Shown: positions 26,684-35,342 of the stretch, in pieces
Layout: each line of letters begins with the position of its first letter
Numbering within the stretch: the stretch's first letter is position 1
NCBI GenBank assembly: GCA_945865935.1
Contig: CAMBFI010000007.1
Location: 62,001 to 126,000, forward strand
Source of the DNA: Bordetella parapertussis
Lineage (GTDB): Bacteria; Pseudomonadota; Gammaproteobacteria; Burkholderiales; Burkholderiaceae_B
Direction: 5' to 3'
DNA length: 64,000 nt
Translations under genes and position numbers: made by a program
The notes under the pieces: generated by a model
Told to the model about the DNA's origin: nothing
Database searches by the model: none
The model's input: the letters and a program-made list of their open reading frames with translations, nothing else

Positions 26684-28171
26684 ATGATGAGCACCAGCAC
26701 TGATTTTGATGTCACGATCCGCAACGGTCGCATCTGTACTGCAAATGAAACGTATTACGCTGACATCGGTATTAAAGATGGCGTGATCGCGACGATCGCA
26801 AAAACTCTGTCTGCAGGAAAAAAAGACATCAATGCGCAGGGACGTTGGGTCTTGCCTGGCGGCATCGATAGCCATTGTCATGTCGAGCAGCTCTCGGGCA
26901 TGGGCATGATGTGTGCCGACGACTTTTATAGTGCGACCGTCTCCGCTGCCTTTGGTGGAACAACCACCATCGTCCCGTTCGCAGCCCAGCACCGCGGTAA
27001 TCAGATCCCAGAAGTGGTTGCGGACTATTCCAAACGCGCGGCTGAGAAAGCCGTCATCGACTATGGCTTTCATCTGATTCTGTCCGACCCAACACCCGAG
27101 GCGTTAGAAAAACACCTGCCTGCAGTCATTAAAGACGGCATCACGTCATTCAAGATCTACATGACGTATGACCGCATGAAGCTTGATGACTATCAGGTTT
27201 TAGATGTACTCGAATGCGCAGGCAAAGAAGGTGCGCTGGTGATGGTCCATGCCGAGAACAACGACATGATTCGGTGGATTGCTAGACGCCTCGTTGATCG
27301 CGGCCTCACGGCACCAAAATACCATGCAGTGGCTCACACCAATATCGCAGAGAGCGAAGCGACCAATCGTGCTGTCGCACTCGCACGCTTAGTCGATGTA
27401 CCACTCCTCATTGTGCACGTCGCAGGTCAAGAGGCGGTTCGCGTTATTCACTCCTCCCAAGCGCTGGGCCTACCGATTCATGCGGAAAGCTGCCCCCAGT
27501 ATTTATTCCTCACCGCAAAAGATATTGATCTGCCTGGCCTAGAAGGTGCAAAATTTTGTTGCAGCCCTCCCCCAGGCGACGAGGCCTCACAAGAAGCTGT
27601 ATGGCAAGGCTTGATCAACGGAACCTTGCAAATGTTTTCTTCCGATCATGCGCCCTACCGCTTTGATGAGTCAGGCAAGCTACCCAAAGGTGAGGCCACC
27701 ACGTTCAAAGATATGGCAAACGGTGTCCCTGGGCTTGAAGTCCGCATGCCTTTGCTCTTTTCTGAAGGGGTCTTGAAAGGCCGCATGACGATTGAACGCT
27801 TTGTCGCTGTGACCGCCACCAACCATGCGCGCACGTACGGCATGTACCCACAAAAAGGTACGATCGCCGTGGGCAGTGATGCGGACCTCGCGATCTGGAA
27901 TCCAGAGAAAGCCGTCACAATCTCGACCAGTATGTTGCACGACAACGTAGGCTATACCCCTTACGAGGGCAAGCAAATCACCGGCTGGCCGGAGCAAGTA
28001 CTCAGTCGAGGACGTATCGTCGTCGATAACGGCAAGCTTCAAGTCGAACGCGGCTCTGGAAAATTCATCAAGCGCGGCACGCCCGAACCGGTCTTGCGTC
28101 AACGCCTCACCGGCAATCCCAATTCAGTGATGCGCAAGTATTTTTCTGTCGATCCTGCGGATAAAGGCTGA
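26684..28171 (+). CDS. D-hydantoinase / dihydropyrimidinase
   Basis: A 495-residue cyclic-amide hydrolase that opens 5-substituted hydantoins or dihydropyrimidines to N-carbamoyl amino acids. All binuclear-zinc ligands are visible: HxH in DSHCHVEQ (about 64-66), the carboxylated lysine in SFKIYMTYD (about 156), His in MVHAEN (about 188), His in IVHVAG (about 244), and Asp in SSDHAPYRF. TTG-ATG-ATG codons begin the frame; the first ATG is taken. It stops 2 bp before the carbamoylase gene. A D-type carbamoylase as partner suggests D-hydantoinase activity. Confidence 0.9.
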   Translation: MMSTSTDFDVTIRNGRICTANETYYADIGIKDGVIATIAKTLSAGKKDINAQGRWVLPGGIDSHCHVEQLSGMGMMCADDFYSATVSAAFGGTTTIVPFAAQHRGNQIPEVVADYSKRAAEKAVIDYGFHLILSDPTPEALEKHLPAVIKDGITSFKIYMTYDRMKLDDYQVLDVLECAGKEGALVMVHAENNDMIRWIARRLVDRGLTAPKYHAVAHTNIAESEATNRAVALARLVDVPLLIVHVAGQEAVRVIHSSQALGLPIHAESCPQYLFLTAKDIDLPGLEGAKFCCSPPPGDEASQEAVWQGLINGTLQMFSSDHAPYRFDESGKLPKGEATTFKDMANGVPGLEVRMPLLFSEGVLKGRMTIERFVAVTATNHARTYGMYPQKGTIAVGSDADLAIWNPEKAVTISTSMLHDNVGYTPYEGKQITGWPEQVLSRGRIVVDNGKLQVERGSGKFIKRGTPEPVLRQRLTGNPNSVMRKYFSVDPADKG

Positions 28172-28173
28172 TC

Positions 28174-29121
28174 ATGAGCAAACGCCCTTTTGGTTTAGCC
28201 GTTGCACAGCTTGGACCCATTCAGCCCACTGACAACCGCAAACATGCCGTTTCGCGCTTACTCGAGATGATGAAAGAAGCCGCAAGTCGCGGAGCAAAGA
28301 TGGTGGTGTTTCCAGAACTTGCGCTCACGACTTTTTTCCCACGTTACTGGATGACCGAAAAAGAGGCGATTGATCGCTACTTTGAGAAGTCCATGCCAGG
28401 TCCCGAGACGCAGATTCTGTTCGACACGGCAAAGAAGCTCAATATTGGTTTCTATCTCGGCTACGCCGAGGTGTCGAACGAAGGAAAATGCTTCAACACA
28501 TCGATTCTTGTGAATCAGCAGGCCGAGATCGTTGGTCGCTACCGCAAGATCCACCTCCCGGGCCATAGTGACAACAAAGCACATGCGCCGTTTCAACACT
28601 TAGAGAAAAAATATTTCGAAGTTGGAAACGAGGGATTTAATGTCTGGGAAACAATGGATTCCCGCATCGGCATGTTGTTATGTAACGATCGTAGGTGGGG
28701 AGAAGCGTGGCGTGTGCTTGCACTACAGAACGCCGAGATCGTTGCAGTCGGCTACAACACACCGTCACAGAATATTCATTGGAATGAGCCGCCTCATTTA
28801 AGAATGTTTCACCACATCCTTTCACTGCAAGCCGCCGCTTATCAAAACTGTGTCTGGGTTGCCGCAGCCGGCAAAGCGGGCAAAGAGGACGGCTTCCACT
28901 TGTTCGCAGGTTCTGCGATCGTCGCACCTACAGGGGAAATCGTCGCACAAGCCCAGGGCGAAGACGATGAAGTCATTTTCTGCCAAGCGGATCTTGCACT
29001 TGGCGATACCTTTAAGCAGCACATTTTTAATTTTGCCGCCCATCGGCGTCCCGAACACTACTCACTCATCACTGAGCGCGTAGGGGCCGGTGCCGCCCTG
29101 GGCAAACCTCCACTTCTCTAA
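28174..29121 (+). CDS. N-carbamoyl-D-amino acid hydrolase
   Basis: A 315-residue nitrilase-superfamily amidase that converts N-carbamoyl-D-amino acids to D-amino acid, CO2 and ammonia. The Glu-Lys-Cys triad is visible: Glu48 in VVFPELALTTFFPRYW, Lys125 in YRKIHLPGH and Cys170 in LCNDRRWGEAWRV. The CNDRRW(x)EAWRV and GYNTPSQN segments are characteristic of the D-carbamoylase subgroup rather than beta-ureidopropionase. It lies 2 bp after the hydantoinase stop, so translation is coupled. With the racemase and hydantoinase it completes a route from racemic hydantoins to D-amino acids. Confidence 0.92.
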   Translation: MSKRPFGLAVAQLGPIQPTDNRKHAVSRLLEMMKEAASRGAKMVVFPELALTTFFPRYWMTEKEAIDRYFEKSMPGPETQILFDTAKKLNIGFYLGYAEVSNEGKCFNTSILVNQQAEIVGRYRKIHLPGHSDNKAHAPFQHLEKKYFEVGNEGFNVWETMDSRIGMLLCNDRRWGEAWRVLALQNAEIVAVGYNTPSQNIHWNEPPHLRMFHHILSLQAAAYQNCVWVAAAGKAGKEDGFHLFAGSAIVAPTGEIVAQAQGEDDEVIFCQADLALGDTFKQHIFNFAAHRRPEHYSLITERVGAGAALGKPPLL

Positions 29122-29133
29122 AAAGGACTCACG

Positions 29134-29991
29134 ATGACTCGCTTTACTTCATTATCGAATCGCGCCGGACGTTTTGGTCTGGTGTTAGCCTTAAGCGCAG
29201 TCTGCGCTTCAGCCGCTTGGGCAAACAAGCCACTCGCAACCGGTGTGGATGCGACGTTTGCTCCGCACGCCATGCCAAAGCTTGGCGGTGGCATTGACGG
29301 CTTCAACGTTGAACTCGGTCATGCCTTGGCCAAGCAACTGGGCACGACCATCACGATCGATGGCACGGAATTCTCTGCGCTGATCCCTGGACTGAACGCA
29401 AAGAAATACGACTTCGTCTTGGCGCCGACCACTGTGACGGAAGCGCGTGCCAAAGCCTTGCTGTTCTCGGAAGGCTACCTGAACACTGACTTCGCTTTCG
29501 TGCAAGACAAAAAGACTGCCGACATGAAGTCACTTGACGACCTCAAGGGCAAAACAATTTCCGTGAACAAAGGTTCTGCTTACGAGACTTGGGCACGTGA
29601 TAACGCCGCCAAGTATGGCTTCAAATTTGATGTCTATGCGACGAATGCAGATGCCATTCAAGCTGTTCAATCGGGACGTGCCTATGCAAACATGGCAGGC
29701 AATACCGTTGCCGCCTGGGCTGCCAAGCAGAACCCTGCTGTCAAGATGACTTACGTGATGACCACAGGACTGGTGTGGTCACTTGCGTTCCGTCTCGATG
29801 ACAAAGAAGGTCGCGATCGCATTTCGAGCGCGCTGAAGTGTCTGAAGCAAAACGGCACTGTGTCGAAATTGGCGCAAAAGTGGTTTGGCTTCACGCCTGC
29901 CCCAGGCTCAGCCGCCGTCACGATCACCCCAGGACAAGGCGTGCCGAACATGCCTGGCTACGATCCAACGCCCGTTAACCTGAAGTGCTGA
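29134..29991 (+). CDS. Polar amino-acid ABC transporter substrate-binding protein
   Basis: A 285-residue periplasmic receptor of the PAAT (family 3) type. The signal peptide ends ASAAWA. The family segments are [27 protein letters not shown], and the [19 protein letters not shown] lobe. It is 12 bp after the carbamoylase, in the same operon, and probably binds the hydantoin, N-carbamoyl amino acid or amino acid that the pathway uses. Confidence 0.9.
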   Translation: MTRFTSLSNRAGRFGLVLALSAVCASAAWANKPLATGVDATFAPHAMPKLGGGIDGFNVELGHALAKQLGTTITIDGTEFSALIPGLNAKKYDFVLAPTTVTEARAKALLFSEGYLNTDFAFVQDKKTADMKSLDDLKGKTISVNKGSAYETWARDNAAKYGFKFDVYATNADAIQAVQSGRAYANMAGNTVAAWAAKQNPAVKMTYVMTTGLVWSLAFRLDDKEGRDRISSALKCLKQNGTVSKLAQKWFGFTPAPGSAAVTITPGQGVPNMPGYDPTPVNLKC

Positions 29992-30007
29992 TACAAGTCT
30001 GGACCGT

Positions 30008-30757
30008 ATGATGCAAAGCCCGATTCTGAAAATTACTGGCCTACATAAATCCTTTGGTGATAACGAGGTCCTCAAGGGCATCGACTTGAGCGTCAACAAA
30101 GGACAGTTGGTTTTCATGATCGGGCCGTCTGGCTCCGGCAAAAGCACGTTGCTTCGCTGTTGTAACCGGCTCGAAGAACCGAGCGCAGGCACGATCCTGG
30201 TGGACGGTGAAGATCTAACCGCTCCCGCAGCAGATCTCAATCGCATTCGCCAGAATATTGGCATGGTATTCCAACACTTTAATCTTTACCGTCATATGTC
30301 GGTACTCGATAACGTGACGCTCGCACTGCGTAAGGTGCAGAAGCTGTCGAAAGATCAAGCGAACGAGCGAGGTCTGGATGCGCTTAAGCGCGTCGGTCTT
30401 CTCGATAAGGCCAAAGCCTTTCCAGATCAATTGTCAGGCGGCCAACAGCAACGTGTAGGGATTGCGCGCTCGCTCGCGCTACGTCCTAAAGTTGTTTTAT
30501 TCGACGAACCTACCAGCGCACTAGATCCCGAACTGGTTGGCGATGTACTGAAGGTCATGCGTGAACTTAAAGACGATGGCATGACTATGGTTGTCGTCAG
30601 CCACGAGATGGGCTTTGCCCGAGCGGCCGCAGACCACGTCATCTTCATGGATGCAGGATTGATTGTGGAACAAGGAACGCCGCAGCAGATTTTCGGCGCA
30701 CCCACACAGCCTCGCACCCAAGCCTTCCTCGCTCGCATGAGCGAACATTCGGCATAG
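30008..30757 (+). CDS. Amino-acid ABC transporter ATP-binding protein
   Basis: A 249-residue ATPase of the GlnQ/HisP group. Walker [10 protein letters not shown], signature [16 protein letters not shown] and Walker [17 protein letters not shown] are intact. Two consecutive ATGs occur at the start. It energises the permeases at 30768 and 31463 with the receptor at 29134. Confidence 0.95.
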   Translation: MMQSPILKITGLHKSFGDNEVLKGIDLSVNKGQLVFMIGPSGSGKSTLLRCCNRLEEPSAGTILVDGEDLTAPAADLNRIRQNIGMVFQHFNLYRHMSVLDNVTLALRKVQKLSKDQANERGLDALKRVGLLDKAKAFPDQLSGGQQQRVGIARSLALRPKVVLFDEPTSALDPELVGDVLKVMRELKDDGMTMVVVSHEMGFARAAADHVIFMDAGLIVEQGTPQQIFGAPTQPRTQAFLARMSEHSA

Positions 30758-30767
30758 AAGCGAGCGA

Positions 30768-31454
30768 TTGACGCCAATGGATTTAAAAGCGCTTGTCTTT
30801 TCGTTTTTCAACCTTGAGATTGCCTGGGAATACTTGCCAGACATTTTGAAGGGCATGGTCGTTACCGTTGAACTCGGTATCGTTGTCGCCGTGACGGGCT
30901 TATTTTTTGGCATGCTGCTTGCCGTGCTTCGCGCGCTACAGCTTAAGTCCGTTAATTTTTTCATCATTTGTTTTGCCGACATCATGCGTGCGCTCCCACC
31001 GCTGGTCGTCATCATGATGTTGTTCTTTGCGTTTCCGTATATTCAAGTTTCTATGTCGGCTTTCACTGCGACATGGATTGCACTATCTTTGGTTCTTGCG
31101 GCCTTTGTCGAAGAAATTTGCTGGGCAGGCATCGTCTCAGTACCCAAAGGACAATCTGAAGCAGCGCGCTCTACAGGTTTGAATTGGCTTCAAAGCATGC
31201 TGTATGTTGTGCTACCCCAAGCGGTTCGTTTAACCGTTGCTCCACTGACCAATCGTGTCATCGCAATCACAAAGAGCACTGCGCTAGGATCTGTCGTTGG
31301 GTTGAGCGAAGTCTTGAGCAATTCCCAATCTGCGATGAGCAATTCTGGCAACGCCACGCCCCTCATGATGGGTGCGATTGGCTGTCTCATTATCTTCATA
31401 CCCGTTGTGATCCTGGGTCGCTGGACTGAAACGCGTTTCCGCTGGAAACAATAG
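30768..31454 (+). CDS. Amino-acid ABC transporter permease (HisM/GlnP family)
   Basis: A 228-residue inner-membrane protein with about five helices and the EAA loop for ATPase contact (SVPKGQSEAARSTGLNWLQ). The first of two related permeases in this operon, 10 bp after the ATPase gene. Such family-3 systems normally use a heterodimer, so it pairs with the product of 31463. Confidence 0.93.
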   Translation: MTPMDLKALVFSFFNLEIAWEYLPDILKGMVVTVELGIVVAVTGLFFGMLLAVLRALQLKSVNFFIICFADIMRALPPLVVIMMLFFAFPYIQVSMSAFTATWIALSLVLAAFVEEICWAGIVSVPKGQSEAARSTGLNWLQSMLYVVLPQAVRLTVAPLTNRVIAITKSTALGSVVGLSEVLSNSQSAMSNSGNATPLMMGAIGCLIIFIPVVILGRWTETRFRWKQ

Positions 31455-31462
31455 AGACACTC

Positions 31463-32140
31463 ATGGACGCGATACTTAACAACTTCTTCAATATCCCGAT
31501 CTATATTCAGGTCGCTCCGTTTCTGCTGCAAGGGTTACTCAACACCTTGTTGCTCTCGGCGCTCGTGATTCCCTTTGGACTCGCCGCTGGGTTGCTGGTC
31601 GGTGTGCTTTCCATCACCCTCAAAAATCGCTGGGCACGCGGGGCACTTGCTTTATATATCGATGTCTTTCGCGCCCTTCCCCCACTCGTGCTGCTGATAT
31701 TTGTGTATTACGGCACACCATTTTTGGGGTTGGAACTACCCAAGCTCTTGGCTATCGTGATCGGCTTCATGCTGAATAACTCCTCGTACTATGGCGAAAT
31801 ATTTCGTGCCGGACTCGAAAGTGTGCCGAACGGTCAAATTGAAGCAGCTCGCTCAACCGGTCTCTCCAGAACGCAAACCCTTCTCTATATCCAAATTCCT
31901 CAGGCAACCCGCAATGTCATGCCCGATCTGATCAGCAACACAATTGAGGTCATCAAGCTGACAACCCTTGCTAGCGCTGTGGCGATGCCAGAACTTTTAC
32001 GGGTCGCACGAGACGCCCAATCACTGGTCTACAACCCATCGCCAATCGTTCTGGCAGCCATCTTCTACCTCGTCCTACTCTGGCCACTGGTGCGCCTGTT
32101 AAGCCGTTTCGAGCATAAGAAAATGGGTGGCGGGCATTAA
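31463..32140 (+). CDS. Amino-acid ABC transporter permease (HisM/GlnP family)
   Basis: A 225-residue inner-membrane permease, partner of the preceding gene (8 bp gap). The EAA loop SVPNGQIEAARSTGLSRTQ is evident, as are RALPPLVLLIFVYYG and the C-terminal hydrophobic helices. It forms the transport channel with 30768 and belongs to the hydantoin operon. Confidence 0.93.
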   Translation: MDAILNNFFNIPIYIQVAPFLLQGLLNTLLLSALVIPFGLAAGLLVGVLSITLKNRWARGALALYIDVFRALPPLVLLIFVYYGTPFLGLELPKLLAIVIGFMLNNSSYYGEIFRAGLESVPNGQIEAARSTGLSRTQTLLYIQIPQATRNVMPDLISNTIEVIKLTTLASAVAMPELLRVARDAQSLVYNPSPIVLAAIFYLVLLWPLVRLLSRFEHKKMGGGH

Positions 32141-32175
32141 ACTAGTCGAGTCCGCAAACCACAATATCGATCCAC

Positions 32176-33669
32176 ATGAAAATCCTTGTCGCCCGCATGA
32201 ACCACGAGACCAATACGTTCTCGCCTATTGCTACCCCTTTGAAGTCTTTTGGTGATAACGGTCCACTTTACGGCGCAGACGCCTACGCCGCTTCAAAAAA
32301 TACCCGAACGGGGATTGCAGCGTTCATCGATGTGATGGAAGCTGCCGGTCACGAAGTCGTGGTAGCCTGCTCGGCCACGGCAAATCCTAGCGGCACAGTT
32401 TGTGCGAAAGCCTACACACACTTAAGTGACACGATCGTCGCCGCTGCGCAAGGCTGTGATGCCGTCGCCTTAGACCTGCACGGCGCGATGGTGGCTGAAA
32501 ATTCTGATGACGGTGAAGGCGATTTGCTCGAACGTGTGCGCGCTGCCCTGCCGCATGCGCCGATTGCCGTCGCGCTTGATCTGCACGGCAAGATGACCGA
32601 TAAGATCATCAACAACAGCGATATCGTCATTAGCTTTAAAACCTATCCTCACGTCGATATGTACGAGACCGGCGCCCATGCAGGCCGACTCTTAGTCGAC
32701 ATGATCAATAAGAAAATCACACCCACGATTGCTTGGCGCCGTCTTCCACTGATCTTGAATACGCTTTGCAGCCGAACAGATCAGGGCCCCATGCATGAAG
32801 CCGTCAAACTTGCTAAAGCGGCCGAAAAAAAGGGCATGCTCGGCGCATCGGTGCTGGCGGGCTTTGCTCTGGCGGATATCGCAGCACCTTGCATTAGTGT
32901 TGTCGTCGTGAGCAATAATGATCAAGCAGCTGCCGAAGCCGCAGCACAAGAGATTGCCGATTACATCTGGCAGAGTCGCGAAGGTTTCATCTACCAAAAC
33001 GAGCCTCTCGCACATTCGATTGCTCGTGCTAAAGACCTCGCAACCGAGCCAGGTGCAGGCCCCGTCCTACTGCTGGATCATGGGGACAACTGTATGTCGG
33101 GTGGTACGTGTGACGATATGAATGTCTTGCACGAAGCCATCAAGCATGGGTTGCAAGACATCGTGGTGGGCCCTATTTGCGACCCAGAGGCCGTTGATCA
33201 GCTCATTCAAGCGGGATTGAACGCAACAGTCACCCTTCCTATCGGTGACAAAGTCCCACTCACGCAACTTGGCATCACAAACCCGCCACGCCCCTTGACT
33301 GGAGTCGTCTCCAGAATCACTGATGGTCAATATGTCGTGTCTGGTCCCACCTACACCGGACAACGCATCCACATGGGCCGCACCGTATGCTTTGACACCC
33401 CACAAGCTAAAGTCATGGTCACTGAGACCCCGCAAGAACATTGGGATCTAGGCATCTTCAGCCATATTGGTATCGACGCGACCAAACATCGCTTTGTACT
33501 GCTGAAATCTCGGATGTATTGTCGACCGGTGTTTGTGCCCATCGCCAAAGCACTCGTCGAGTGCGATGGCGGCGGCGTGACTGGCGCAGACTACTCTCGC
33601 TTCCCGTACAAGAAGCTTACCCGCCCCGTGTATCCGTTTGATCCGGATACACGTTGGGGTAAGAGTTAG
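32176..33669 (+). CDS. M81-family metallopeptidase (MlrC-like)
   Basis: A 497-residue protein with the MlrC opening (ILVARMNHETNTFSP), LDLHGAM and LDLHGKM segments bearing conserved histidines, YPHVDMYETG, and LLDHGDNCMSGG that begins the C-terminal MlrC domain. MlrC was described for cleavage of linearised microcystin, but most members are not microcystin enzymes and often sit with ABC importers. Here it ends the hydantoin operon, 35 bp after the last permease, so a small amide or peptide substrate is likely. Its stop codon overlaps that of the convergent sulfatase by three bases. Confidence 0.85.
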   Translation: MKILVARMNHETNTFSPIATPLKSFGDNGPLYGADAYAASKNTRTGIAAFIDVMEAAGHEVVVACSATANPSGTVCAKAYTHLSDTIVAAAQGCDAVALDLHGAMVAENSDDGEGDLLERVRAALPHAPIAVALDLHGKMTDKIINNSDIVISFKTYPHVDMYETGAHAGRLLVDMINKKITPTIAWRRLPLILNTLCSRTDQGPMHEAVKLAKAAEKKGMLGASVLAGFALADIAAPCISVVVVSNNDQAAAEAAAQEIADYIWQSREGFIYQNEPLAHSIARAKDLATEPGAGPVLLLDHGDNCMSGGTCDDMNVLHEAIKHGLQDIVVGPICDPEAVDQLIQAGLNATVTLPIGDKVPLTQLGITNPPRPLTGVVSRITDGQYVVSGPTYTGQRIHMGRTVCFDTPQAKVMVTETPQEHWDLGIFSHIGIDATKHRFVLLKSRMYCRPVFVPIAKALVECDGGGVTGADYSRFPYKKLTRPVYPFDPDTRWGKS

Positions 33670-35225
33670 TTGCTAGGGGGCTTCTCAAGCTGCTGCATAA
33701 TTTGATCGATCGAGAAGCTTGCTGCTTTTTGGCGTGGCGGGAACTCTTTAAAGGTTGAGTAAAACTGCGCCACCATTTCCTGTGCAGGCACAAACAAGAA
33801 CGCATGGTCAATCAACCAATCGTAGTAAGTATTGGATGTTTGATCCGCGCGCTCATAGGGATCTAAGCGCAAGTTAAAGAGTTTTGGTACGCGCAACGGC
33901 GTGAACGGTTGTGCCCACAAACGCAGCGTTCCCTTGGCCTCTTGCTCGCTAAAGACAACCTTCCAGTTGTCGAAGCGCAAGCCAACTAATTGGCCATCAT
34001 CGTTGAAATAAAAGAACTCATTACGTGCGCTCTTATCTGACTTGCCCGTTAAATACGGCAACTGGTTGTAGCCATCCAAGTGCACTTTGTAATCTTTGGC
34101 ACCAACTTTTGTGCCTTTCTTCAACTTCTCTTTGATTTGATCATCGCCCGCAGCCGCCATCAGTGTGGGCATCCAGTCAAGACCTGACACAATGCCATTC
34201 GACACCGAGCCCGGTTGGATCTTGCCTGGCCACTTGATCATGGCAGGCACGCGATACGCGCCTTCCCAGTTGGTGTTCTTCTCGGAGCGGAAAGGCGTCA
34301 TGCCGGCATCCGGCCATGAGTTCATGTGCACACCGTTGTCCGTCGAATAAATCACAATCGTATTTTCAGCCAGACCAAGGTCCTTAATCTTCTGCAAGAT
34401 GCGACCCACGCGCTTGTCGTGTTCGACCATTGCATCAGCGTACTCACCTAACCACTTACCTGCCTGCCCGGCAATCTTAGGATCGATGTGCGTGCGGAAG
34501 TGCATGCCAGTCGTGTTGATCCACGTAAAGATAGGCTTGCCGCTCTTGGCGCTGCGCTCAAGGAAGCTATTGGCGCCGGCGACGATCTCATCATCGATCG
34601 ACTGCATGCGCTTCTTGGTCAGCGGTCCTGTGTTCTCAATCGCCCCACCCGCCGTGCACTTTAAGACACCGCGTGGACCGTACTTCTTTTTAAACTCTGG
34701 GTCCTTTGGATAGTCGCGGTGCTCAGGCTCTTCCTCGGCATTCAAGTGATACAGGTTGCCAAAAAATTCATCAAAACCATGATTACACGGGAGATGTTCG
34801 TCGCGATCACCCAGGTGGTTTTTACCGAACTGTCCTGTCACGTAGCCACGCGATTTGAGCAAAGTCGCAAGCGTGACGTCCTCCGCTTGCAAACCGAGCT
34901 TGGCGCCTGGCAAACCAACTTTAGACAAGCCCGTGCGCACAACAGCCTGCCCCGTAATGAATGAGGACCGGCCAGCAGTCGAGCTTTGCTCTGCGTAATA
35001 GTCAGTAAAGAGCATCCCGTCACGCGCGATGCTATCAATATTGGGGGTGCGATAACCAACTAGCCCGTTCGAATAGGCCGAGATGTTGCTTTGCCCAATG
35101 TCGTCGCCCCAAATCACCACGATGTTTGGTGGGCCCGCCGCGAGCGAGCTTGCGGAGATCAGGCCAGACGCCAGCAAGGCGGCAACCAGTGAAGATTTTT
35201 TAAATGATTTGAATGACTTACGCAT
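33666..35225 (-). CDS. Exported arylsulfatase-family protein with Ser at the catalytic position
   Basis: A 519-residue alkaline-phosphatase-fold sulfatase. The signal peptide ends ISASSLAA, and the metal-binding VVIWGDDIG (Asp41, Asp42) follows. The formylglycine motif is STAGRSSFITGQ; the residue that should become formylglycine (Cys or Ser in C/S-x-x-x-R) is Ser82, codon TCG at 34980-34982. Other sulfatase features are GKNHLGD, IVIYSTDNGVH and MIKWPGKI. Ser-type sulfatases need a radical-SAM maturase (anSME), and none is recognised nearby, so maturation is an open question. Substrate unknown; a non-sulfatase hydrolase role is possible. Confidence 0.85.
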   Translation of the reverse strand: MRKSFKSFKKSSLVAALLASGLISASSLAAGPPNIVVIWGDDIGQSNISAYSNGLVGYRTPNIDSIARDGMLFTDYYAEQSSTAGRSSFITGQAVVRTGLSKVGLPGAKLGLQAEDVTLATLLKSRGYVTGQFGKNHLGDRDEHLPCNHGFDEFFGNLYHLNAEEEPEHRDYPKDPEFKKKYGPRGVLKCTAGGAIENTGPLTKKRMQSIDDEIVAGANSFLERSAKSGKPIFTWINTTGMHFRTHIDPKIAGQAGKWLGEYADAMVEHDKRVGRILQKIKDLGLAENTIVIYSTDNGVHMNSWPDAGMTPFRSEKNTNWEGAYRVPAMIKWPGKIQPGSVSNGIVSGLDWMPTLMAAAGDDQIKEKLKKGTKVGAKDYKVHLDGYNQLPYLTGKSDKSARNEFFYFNDDGQLVGLRFDNWKVVFSEQEAKGTLRLWAQPFTPLRVPKLFNLRLDPYERADQTSNTYYDWLIDHAFLFVPAQEMVAQFYSTFKEFPPRQKAASFSIDQIMQQLEKPPSN

Positions 35226-35274
35226 TTTTAAACAGACTCCTTGACGCTAAGAAAACAGGCTACATCGCATTTCC

Positions 35275-35293
35275 TATCCCAATGTTTGGGATA
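35275..35293. repeat. Perfect 8-bp inverted repeat upstream of the sulfatase gene
   Basis: TATCCCAA-TGT-TTGGGATA lies 50 bp before the sulfatase ATG and 50 bp after the patatin stop, both genes being on the minus strand. It may be an operator for the sulfatase gene or a weak terminator for the patatin gene; the T-rich tail of a terminator is absent. Confidence 0.5.
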
Positions 35294-35342
35294 TTAAATC
35301 ATGCACAAGCCGTTAGCAATAAAACCAAAGAGCGTACGCCTT

